Source: JAFECT01 sp963838235 (lineage in GTDB: Bacteria > Pseudomonadota > Alphaproteobacteria > Caulobacterales > Caulobacteraceae). From it: a DNA stretch of 64,000 nt. Each line of letters starts with the position of its first letter. The first letter of the stretch is position 1. Under the pieces are notes generated by a model. That model made no database searches. It was not told the DNA's origin and was given only the letters and a program-made list of their open reading frames with translations. Position numbers and translations under genes: made by a program. The stretch covers positions 496,001-560,000 of the forward strand of contig CAWIQJ010000002.1 in assembly GCA_963838235.1 (NCBI GenBank), written 5' to 3'. Below are positions 57,778 through 64,000 of the stretch, piece after piece.

Positions 57778-58887
57778 TCAGGGCTCCGCCGGGCCGGGCT
57801 TCGGGTCCGCATCCTCCTCGATCTGGTACTCGCGGATGATGTCGAGTTCGGCGGCCAGCTTTTCGCCGTCGATGACGGGGCGCAGCGCCTCCACCAGCGA
57901 CGTGACGCCGATGGCGATCAGGGTGCCGATGATCACCAGCAGTACGTCGCGCAGCTGTTCGCGCGAGAGGTCGGTCCAGGTCGTGGTCACGCTGTCTCCC
58001 GCGTTGAGCACGCGGGTGGTGTCGGGGTCCGCCAGGGTGTCATCGCGACGCCCGCCCATGAAGCCCATCTGGTCAGCGCCTTGGATATTCACGTCGAGCG
58101 CGATCGACGCCGGCGGCGCGTAACCGCGGAAGGTCGAAGCCGGCACGTCGAGCAGGCCCGCGCTGAGGGCGGCGGTGATGGTGTGGGCGTGGCCGGGTTC
58201 GAGGAACAAAAAGTCGAGCTGACGGCGGATGAAGGTGAGCTTGGCGTAGGTCGGCGTCACGCGGCAGTAGAGCACATAGGGCGTCGTCGACGCGGGAATG
58301 GTCATGGCGTAAAGGCGCACGCCCGCGAAGCGTCGGGGCGCCGGCAGGTTGAACGCATAGTACTGGGGCCGCCCGCCGTCGTCCGCGCCGCGGGCGCGCT
58401 CCAGGGACGCGATCTTGTCGCTGCGCCGCGCCTTGACGGCTTCGACCGGGAGCGGACCGTCGGTCTTGCACTGGAAGCCGCGCCGGACCTGGGCGAGGTT
58501 GCTGAGCGCCAGGGTCGCGCCGTCGTTGGCCGGCATGAAGAAGGAGAAGATCGGCGCCTTCTTCGTTCCAGCCGCGTCGGCGTCGCCGAAGTGTCGCGTT
58601 CCGTAGGCGACGGTGACCGGAACCGCCGCTGCGGTCGGGGCGGCGGGCGGGGTCGCAGTCGCAGCCGCAGCCGCAGTCGCGGCGGTCTGGGTGTCTGTGG
58701 GCGTCTTGAACAGGACGGCGAACACCTGGGCGTCGCCGAGCCGGGCTTTCTGCGCGTCGGCGCCGCTGCCGTCATCGAGCGCAAACGGTGCGGACCCCTC
58801 GACCTGGGTCACCACAAAGGTGAGCCAGCCGCTCACGCCCAGAAGGACGAGCGCCAGGCTCGACCAGATCATCAGTCTCTTCGGCAT
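57778..58887 (-). CDS. Hypothetical membrane protein
   Basis: 369 residues: N-terminal helix (LMIWSSLALVLLGVSGWLTFVV), a long periplasmic part with an Ala/Thr-rich stretch and a beta-rich domain (VAVPVTVAYGTRHFGDADAA … PRRFAGVRLYAMTIPASTTP), and a C-terminal helix (VLLVIIGTLIAIGVTSLVEAL) with an acidic cytoplasmic tail. No family recognised. It is followed in the same direction by the VOC gene, but a LexA box in the gap suggests separate control. Confidence 0.7.
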   Translation of the reverse strand: MPKRLMIWSSLALVLLGVSGWLTFVVTQVEGSAPFALDDGSGADAQKARLGDAQVFAVLFKTPTDTQTAATAAAAATATPPAAPTAAAVPVTVAYGTRHFGDADAAGTKKAPIFSFFMPANDGATLALSNLAQVRRGFQCKTDGPLPVEAVKARRSDKIASLERARGADDGGRPQYYAFNLPAPRRFAGVRLYAMTIPASTTPYVLYCRVTPTYAKLTFIRRQLDFLFLEPGHAHTITAALSAGLLDVPASTFRGYAPPASIALDVNIQGADQMGFMGGRRDDTLADPDTTRVLNAGDSVTTTWTDLSREQLRDVLLVIIGTLIAIGVTSLVEALRPVIDGEKLAAELDIIREYQIEEDADPKPGPAEP

Positions 58888-58908
58888 GCCTGCGCCCCCG
58901 CGCCCGCT

Positions 58909-59691
58909 TCAGTCTCGCCTACGCCGATCCTTATCCTCGACGGCGGCTGTTACCCGCCGCCCAGGATTCTTGCGCGTCGCCAGCGCTGCGGCGCTTTCGA
59001 AGGCGGCGATCTGGTCGGGTGGCATCGACGCGATGAAGTGCTGCGTCACCGTGGCGACGCCGCATTGGGTGGCGGCGTCCGCCGTCGCCACGCCGCCGGG
59101 CGGCGCGTGCACGCCCTGGGCCTCCATCTGCGCCGCGAGCGCCGACCGCTGGGCGGCGGTGAAGGCGAACTCCGGATAGGTGGTCGGATGGTCCTGGCCC
59201 GCCTTCGCTGCCGCGATGTCGAGTGTGACGATATGAGCCAGGATGTCCTGGGTGGCCTCCGAGAGCGTGGCGACGTCGGCCATGTTGCCCTGGGACATCT
59301 CGGCGCAGGCAGGGACGCTCTCGGCGCGCACGGCGTCGAAGATGCGCGTGCGTTGCGCGTTGATCGGCAACAGCGCCTCCTTGGGCGCCTTGGCGACATC
59401 GTCGGAGCGTTCTGCGATGAAGGTCTTCAGCTCCACGAGCGCTTCCTGGGTCTCGTCTGCGTCGCTGGCGCCGGCCGCGTATTTGTCGGCGAGCTTGTCC
59501 TTCATCGTCTCGTAATCGGCCGGAAAATCCTTGCGCATTTCCGCGAAGGCGCCGCCGGCCACGCCGCGCGTGGCCCGGGCATCCATCTCGCCCTTGAAGA
59601 AGCCCTTGCGGAAACCCTTGTTGAACGCGTCACAGCCGGCGAGCGAAACAAGAACGAGGCCCGCCAGGAATAAAGCCGCTGTCCGTTGCAT
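58909..59691 (-). CDS. Putative lipoprotein (tandem paralog 1)
   Basis: 260 residues from the ATG at 59691; leader ALFLAGLVLVSLAGCDAF with lipobox LAGC. The body (FAEMRKDFPADYETMKDKLA, QEALVELKTFIAERSDDVAK) is helical and aligns by eye with the neighbour at 59721 (FKKDFPKAWSKMRSDLEVNY, ALAQLNAFMKAHTADMAKAP), and both have a single central cysteine after 'ESVPAC'/'ESCAH'. No family recognised. It lies 30 bp after its paralog in the same orientation. Confidence 0.72.
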   Translation of the reverse strand: MQRTAALFLAGLVLVSLAGCDAFNKGFRKGFFKGEMDARATRGVAGGAFAEMRKDFPADYETMKDKLADKYAAGASDADETQEALVELKTFIAERSDDVAKAPKEALLPINAQRTRIFDAVRAESVPACAEMSQGNMADVATLSEATQDILAHIVTLDIAAAKAGQDHPTTYPEFAFTAAQRSALAAQMEAQGVHAPPGGVATADAATQCGVATVTQHFIASMPPDQIAAFESAAALATRKNPGRRVTAAVEDKDRRRRD

Positions 59692-59720
59692 GGACGCCTC
59701 CTGGGTGATTGGGAACGCGG

Positions 59721-60446
59721 TCACGACGCCGATGCGGCGCGCTTGGCGATCTGATCCGCTTCGAAATCGGCCTTGCGGTCGGCCGGGAACGCCTTGACGA
59801 TCTCATCCATGTCGGCTGCGGCTATGCACTGAACGACGAAGCTGGCGCCGCTCAGGCCTTCCTTTGGCGTATTGATCGTGATGTTGTCCTTCGCGAACAT
59901 CTGGTTGACGCGAGCCTGTTCCGCCGGCGTCCAGGCGAAGGGCTTGTGCGTCGTCGGATGATCGGCGGCGTCGCGCATGGTCTTCAGCTGCAGGCGCCGG
60001 TCGGCGAGCGCGTCCGCCGTGTGCGTTCCGACGTCGTCGCTGCTCTGCAGGCCTTCCTGGGCCACATGGGCGCAACTCTCGACATTGGTGGTCCACAATT
60101 CGTTGAGCAGGGTCCGCTGCTCGTCGAACATAGCGGCGAGCGAGGCGTCGGGCGCCTTGGCCATGTCGGCCGTGTGCGCCTTCATGAAGGCGTTGAGCTG
60201 GGCCAGGGCGTCGGTGCGCGCGCTCTTCATATTGCCGGAGTTGGCGTAGTTCACCTCGAGGTCGGAGCGCATCTTGCTCCACGCCTTGGGGAAGTCCTTC
60301 TTGAACTCGCCCATGATGGCGCCGTCGCCGTCCGGTTGCGCCGTCCATTTGTCGAGCGCGGTCCCGATGGCCTTCTGTGCGGGAGATTCCTCATCGCAGG
60401 CGCTCAGCAAGAGCGCGCCCAACACCAGCAACGCGGCGGTCTTCAT
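59721..60446 (-). CDS. Putative lipoprotein (tandem paralog 2)
   Basis: 241 residues from the ATG at 60446 (an upstream ATG at 60458 is possible). Leader KTAALLVLGALLLSACDEE with lipobox LSAC. Homologous to the preceding lipoprotein: GEFKKDFPKAWSKMRSDLEV, DASLAAMFDEQRTLLNELWT, DHPTTHKPFAWTPAEQARVN matching DHPTTYPEFAFTAAQRSALA. A helical, probably outer-membrane or periplasmic protein of unknown function. Confidence 0.72.
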   Translation of the reverse strand: MKTAALLVLGALLLSACDEESPAQKAIGTALDKWTAQPDGDGAIMGEFKKDFPKAWSKMRSDLEVNYANSGNMKSARTDALAQLNAFMKAHTADMAKAPDASLAAMFDEQRTLLNELWTTNVESCAHVAQEGLQSSDDVGTHTADALADRRLQLKTMRDAADHPTTHKPFAWTPAEQARVNQMFAKDNITINTPKEGLSGASFVVQCIAAADMDEIVKAFPADRKADFEADQIAKRAASAS

Positions 60447-60491
60447 CGTCATCGTCAAAGGCCCCTGATCTCGCTTGGTCGGTTCTTGTCG

Positions 60492-61064
60492 TCAGTGCGC
60501 CGGCGCGGTCGCCGGTGTCGCAGCCGGCGCCAGGCGCGACGGCATGCGGATCTGCACGAGGCGCCAGCGGAACAGGCCCTGGCGCTCGAAGGTAAAGATG
60601 GTCTGGTCCCAGCCCGGCGTAGCGGACGCGATGCCGAACCGCGCGCGGTTCACGCCCCAGTACTGGACCTGCGGCCACGGCCCGTCGGTGGCGCCGGCTG
60701 AGGCGCCGGCGTCCGGCGTTTTTGCCTTCAGCGCGTCCCAGCCCTTGCCTTCGGTCAGGGCGTAGAGCGACGCGGGTTTGATCAGGGCCTCGACGCGGGG
60801 CGTGGGCTCCAGCGGCGAGATCGCATTCTTGATCGCGCCCACGGGATCTTCCCAGAAACTGGGCGGCGCGGCATTGGTCCCGGTCAGCTGGGATTTCAGG
60901 CTGGTGCGCACGGCGTCATAGTCGACAAGCTGACTGAGGCCCTGGACATCCTGGGACTGGGCCGCCGAACGCAGGGCGAAGAAGCCGAAATAGGGCGCGC
61001 CGAAGAAGGCTCCGGCCCCCGCGATCACGGCCAGCAGCAGAAGGACTGTAAGCAGGCGTTGCAT
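60492..61064 (-). CDS. DUF2939-like membrane-anchored protein
   Basis: 190 residues from the ATG at 61064. N-terminal helix (LLTVLLLLAVIAGAGAFFGA), then SAAQSQDVQGLSQLVDYDAV and RTSLKSQLTG, the opening typical of DUF2939, and VQIRMPSRLAP near the end. Role unknown. It is the first gene of a run of minus-strand envelope genes downstream of icd. Confidence 0.75.
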   Translation of the reverse strand: MQRLLTVLLLLAVIAGAGAFFGAPYFGFFALRSAAQSQDVQGLSQLVDYDAVRTSLKSQLTGTNAAPPSFWEDPVGAIKNAISPLEPTPRVEALIKPASLYALTEGKGWDALKAKTPDAGASAGATDGPWPQVQYWGVNRARFGIASATPGWDQTIFTFERQGLFRWRLVQIRMPSRLAPAATPATAPAH

Positions 61065-61102
61065 GGTCCCCACCTCCAACGCGGGGACCCGCCGGCCGCT
61101 AC

Positions 61103-62329
61103 TCAGGCCGCTTTTTCAGTCCCCATGACCTTTTCCAGGTTTTCCGCGACTTTGTCGAGGAAGCCTTCGGTGGTCAGCCACCCCTGGTGGTCGCCGACCA
61201 GCAACGCCAGGTCCTTGGTCATGTCGCCGGATTCCACCGTGTCCACAGTGGTTTTCTCCAGCGCGCGAGCGAATTTCATCAGGGCGTCGTTGCCGTCGAG
61301 CTTGGCCCGGTGCTCCAGGCCCCGGGTCCAGGCGAAGATCGAGGCGATGGAGTTGGTCGAGGTGCTCTCGCCGCGCTGGTGCTGGCGGAAGTGACGGGTG
61401 ACGGTGCCGTGGGCGGCTTCGGCCTCGACCGTCTTGCCGTCGGGCGTCATCAGGACCGAGGTCATCAGGCCGAGCGAGCCGAACCCTTGCGCGACGGTGT
61501 CGGACTGCACGTCGCCGTCGTAGTTCTTGCACGCCCAGACGAAACCGCCGGACCATTTCATCGCCGAGGCCACCATGTCGTCGATCAGGCGGTGCTCGTA
61601 GGTGATGCCCGCGGCGTCGAAGGCGGTCTTGTATTCGCGCTCGAAGACGTCCTGGAAGATGTCCTTGAAGCGCCCGTCATAGGCCTTGAGGATGGTGTTC
61701 TTGGTCGAGAGATAGACCGGGTACTTGCGGTCCAGGCCGTAGCGCAGGCAGGCGTGGGCGAAGTCGCGGATCGAGTTGTCGAGATTGTACATGCCCATGG
61801 CGACGCCGGAGCCGGGGAACTGGAACACCTCGTGCTCGATCACCTTGCCGTCGGCGCCTTCGAATTTCATGGTCAGGCGGCCGGGGCCCGGAACCAGGAA
61901 GTCGGTCGCCTTGTACTGATCGCCGAAGGCGTGGCGGCCGATGATGATCGGCTGGGTCCAGCCCGGCACCAGGCGGGGCACGTTCTTGCAGATGATCGGC
62001 TCGCGGAACACGACGCCGCCTAAGATGTTGCGGATCGTCCCGTTGGGGGACTTCCACATTTTCTTCAGGTTGAATTCCTTCACCCGGGCTTCGTCCGGCG
62101 TGATGGTCGCGCACTTGACGCCGACGCCCCACTTCTTGATCGCCTCGGCGGCCTCGACGGTGACCTTGTCGTCGGTCTCGTCCCGGTGGTTCATACCGAG
62201 GTCGTAATAGTCGAGCTTGAGGTCGAGGTAGGGGAAGACGAGCTTGTCCTTAATCAACTTCCAGATGATGCGGGTCATCTCGTCGCCGTCGAGATCGACG
62301 ACCGGGTTCGCCACCTTGATCTTGGCCAT
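61103..62329 (-). CDS. icd: Isocitrate dehydrogenase, NADP-dependent
   Basis: TCA-cycle enzyme converting isocitrate to 2-oxoglutarate. The start at 62329 gives 408 residues, the size of the dimeric 'eukaryotic-type' IDH found in alphaproteobacteria. Seen: NPVVDLDGDEMTRIIWKLIK, KSPNGTIRNILGGVVFREPI, WTQPIIIGRHAFGDQYKATD, DDMVASAMKWSGGFVWACKN (metal-binding Asp nearby) and AHGTVTRHFRQHQRGESTST. The open frame to 62482 adds only Pro/Arg-rich sequence. Confidence 0.97.
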   Translation of the reverse strand: MAKIKVANPVVDLDGDEMTRIIWKLIKDKLVFPYLDLKLDYYDLGMNHRDETDDKVTVEAAEAIKKWGVGVKCATITPDEARVKEFNLKKMWKSPNGTIRNILGGVVFREPIICKNVPRLVPGWTQPIIIGRHAFGDQYKATDFLVPGPGRLTMKFEGADGKVIEHEVFQFPGSGVAMGMYNLDNSIRDFAHACLRYGLDRKYPVYLSTKNTILKAYDGRFKDIFQDVFEREYKTAFDAAGITYEHRLIDDMVASAMKWSGGFVWACKNYDGDVQSDTVAQGFGSLGLMTSVLMTPDGKTVEAEAAHGTVTRHFRQHQRGESTSTNSIASIFAWTRGLEHRAKLDGNDALMKFARALEKTTVDTVESGDMTKDLALLVGDHQGWLTTEGFLDKVAENLEKVMGTEKAA

Positions 62330-62538
62330 GGGGTAGGGGGTCCTTAATGGGGTCCGCTGAGACCGTCCGGGCGCACAGGGCCGGGGCGGCGCGCGATTGT
62401 GACGCGCAATGGCGGCGCTATAGCCGCTCCCCGGGCCGGGCGGAAGGCCTGCGGCCCAGGGGCGCGGAAATCGAGGGATCATCCGCCTTGGCAGCGCCGC
62501 ATAGCCCCTCTAGAAGCGGGACTGCGGCAAGGAATCCC

Positions 62539-63909
62539 ATGACCGGCGCCACCCGCGAACCTGGCTCAAACTCGGCCATTCCGGCGCCGATCGTGGCGCT
62601 TCTCGTGCTGGCCTTCCTGCTGCTGGTCACCGTCGCGGTGGCCTCAACCATGGGGGTCATGTCCTCTCGCCGGTTCAACCAGGACGTCGTGCACGACCAG
62701 ACCGTGCGCGAGCTCGCCCGCAATGTCCTGACCGACGTGCTCGAGGTGCAGTCCGGCGAGCGCGGCTACATCATCACCGGCAAGCCGCAGGAGCTGGGCG
62801 CCTACAACGCCGCGCTGGCGCGCCTGTCGGCGGACGTGAACGCGCTGCAGACGGCGGCCAGCCGCGACCCCGATCAGCTCCGCCGCGTTTCCACGCTGAA
62901 AATCGACATCGACGCCAAGGTGGCCGAGTTCAAGCGGGTGGTGGCCTTCGTCGCCGCCAACCGCGGGCCGGAGGCGGCGGCGCGCATGCGCGAAGCGGAA
63001 GGCCGCGACCAGATCCCGCGCATTCGCGCCCTGATCAACGAGATCGATATCTTCGAGGTCAAACGTCTGCACAAGCGTACGGGCCAGGCCTCGCACGCCG
63101 AGCAGAACACCTTCGTCATCAATGTGGTTTCGGTAGTGCTGGTGGCGGGCGTGGGGTCCGTGTCGATCATCCTGCTGCTGATCTCGATCGCCAGCCTCAG
63201 CGCCTCGCGCGCCGAGATCGACGAGGTGAACCAGGGCCTGGAGAAGACCGTGCAGGAGCGTACCCGCGACCTGGTGCGCGCCAACAAGGACATCCGCACC
63301 GCGCGCGACCGCGCCGAAACCCTGCTCAGGGAAGTGAACCATCGCATCGGCAATTCGCTGCAGCTGGCGTCGAGCTTCATCGCCATGCAGGCGCGCGCGG
63401 TGAAAGGCGATTCCGCCAAGGCGGCGCTGCGCGGCACGCAATCGCGTCTGGAGGCGGTCGCCCACATTCACCGCAGCCTCTACACCTCCGACGACGTAAC
63501 CACGGTGGACCTGCATGAATATCTTGCGGGTCTGGTCGAGGCGCTGCAGGGATCGCTCGCGCCCTATCCGGGCGGCCCGCGCCTCAGCTTCAAGGCCGAA
63601 CCGCTGCGCGCGCCGACCGATCGCGCGGTGTCGCTGGGCGTGATCCTCGCCGAGTTGGTCACCAATGCGGTGAAGTACGCCTATCCGCCCGACTGCGGCG
63701 GCGAGATCCGCGTGCGCCTGCTGGCGCCGGGCGAACAGCGCGGCGTGCTGATCGTGGAGGACGACGGCCAGGGCATGGGCGAAGGCCCGCCCAAGGGAAC
63801 CGGTCTCGGCAAGCGCATCATCGAGGCCATGGCCACAAACCTGCGCGCGCGCATGGAATACGACGATAGGACGCCCGGCGTGCGCGCGCGTCTGGCCTTC
63901 CAGCTATGA
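62539..63909 (+). CDS. CHASE3-type sensor histidine kinase, HWE/HisKA_2 class
   Basis: 456 residues from the ATG at 62539. Order: helix 1 (IVALLVLAFLLLVTVAVAST), CHASE3-like periplasmic domain (VQSGERGYIITGKPQELGAY), helix 2 (VSVVLVAGVGSVSIILLLIS), coiled coil, HisKA_2 with the phospho-His in LLREVNHRIGNSLQLASSFI, and HATPase_c (LGVILAELVTNAVKYAYPPD, IVEDDGQGM). Such kinases often feed the PhyR-NepR general stress pathway, but no phyR is in view. The stop overlaps the next start (ATGA). Confidence 0.88.
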   Translation: MTGATREPGSNSAIPAPIVALLVLAFLLLVTVAVASTMGVMSSRRFNQDVVHDQTVRELARNVLTDVLEVQSGERGYIITGKPQELGAYNAALARLSADVNALQTAASRDPDQLRRVSTLKIDIDAKVAEFKRVVAFVAANRGPEAAARMREAEGRDQIPRIRALINEIDIFEVKRLHKRTGQASHAEQNTFVINVVSVVLVAGVGSVSIILLLISIASLSASRAEIDEVNQGLEKTVQERTRDLVRANKDIRTARDRAETLLREVNHRIGNSLQLASSFIAMQARAVKGDSAKAALRGTQSRLEAVAHIHRSLYTSDDVTTVDLHEYLAGLVEALQGSLAPYPGGPRLSFKAEPLRAPTDRAVSLGVILAELVTNAVKYAYPPDCGGEIRVRLLAPGEQRGVLIVEDDGQGMGEGPPKGTGLGKRIIEAMATNLRARMEYDDRTPGVRARLAFQL

Positions 63910-64000
63910 TCAGTTGGGACACGGATCAATACGCCCGCTACCGCGCCTATCGCGCGCGGCCGGCGGACGACCTGCTGGCGCAGATTCCGGACGATCTCGA
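63906..64000 (+). CDS. Trans-aconitate 2-methyltransferase-like protein, 5' part
   Basis: Only the first 31 residues are inside the window: ISWDTDQYARYRAYRARPAD then DLLAQIPDD. This matches the start of Tam-type SAM-dependent methyltransferases (…QY…ERTRPA.DLLAQ…P). The ATG overlaps the stop of the kinase gene. Identity rests on a short stretch; the rest lies beyond the right edge. Confidence 0.6.
   Translation, partial: MISWDTDQYARYRAYRARPADDLLAQIPDDL

Overview
The window is a GC-rich alphaproteobacterial chromosome segment, most likely Caulobacteraceae (Caulobacter/Phenylobacterium-like). The reasons are a murC-murB-ddl-ftsQ-ftsA-ftsZ division cluster, an SpmX-type protein (muramidase fold, proline-rich linker, two C-terminal membrane helices), a CckA-type hybrid kinase beside fliQ-fliR-flhB, and alphaproteobacterial LexA boxes (GAAC-N7-GAAC). 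Genus and species cannot be fixed from the sequence alone. No rRNA, CRISPR array, insertion sequence with transposase, prophage or plasmid gene was seen.

Layout. 1-9.3 kb: peptidoglycan precursor and divisome genes, with an SOS-type SRAP gene divergent from ftsZ. 9.3-21.8 kb: a hybrid histidine kinase, lpxC, bamD, recN, a DUF4349 lipoprotein, msrB, an S41-like/GlcG-like secreted pair, and the alpha subunit of propionyl-CoA carboxylase. 22-24.5 kb: three tandem DUF805 membrane proteins, lipB and a short FliN-like protein. 25-31 kb: tRNA-Leu(GAG), spmX, isovaleryl-CoA dehydrogenase and small NTF2-like proteins. 31-38.2 kb: flagellar export and basal-body genes (fliO-fliP, divergent flgB-flgC-fliE, then fliQ-fliR-flhB), split by a membrane protein and a prolyl-hydroxylase-like gene. 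38.2-43.7 kb: a thioredoxin-fold/prolyl-hydroxylase fusion coupled to flhB, His-rich and EF-hand secreted proteins, cckA and a fourth DUF805 gene. 43.8-51 kb: two DUF885 proteins, a FmdA-like protein and small envelope proteins. 51-55 kb: recA (with LexA box) and alaS. 55-64 kb: nested repeats, several secreted lipoproteins, icd, an HWE-type histidine kinase and the start of a Tam-like methyltransferase.

Sequence quality dominates interpretation. At least fifteen genes, including ftsA, recN, recA and alaS, are interrupted by single-base indels after which the conserved protein resumes in another frame. The density is extreme in recA-alaS (about 16 shifts in 4 kb) and in the hydroxylase at 34.8-35.9 kb. 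Because the hits include genes a cell cannot lose, I read most of them as sequencing or assembly errors and annotate whole gene spans with the shifts noted.

The least ordinary biology is: two families of short inverted-repeat elements, one nested inside the other near 55.3 kb and one about 790 bp long carrying two small ORFs near 2 kb; three exact LexA-type boxes (recA, SRAP next to ftsZ, and a VOC-family gene); and two 2-oxoglutarate/iron dioxygenase-like genes flanking fliQ-fliR-flhB, one of them translationally coupled to flhB. No clearly new multi-gene system was identified.
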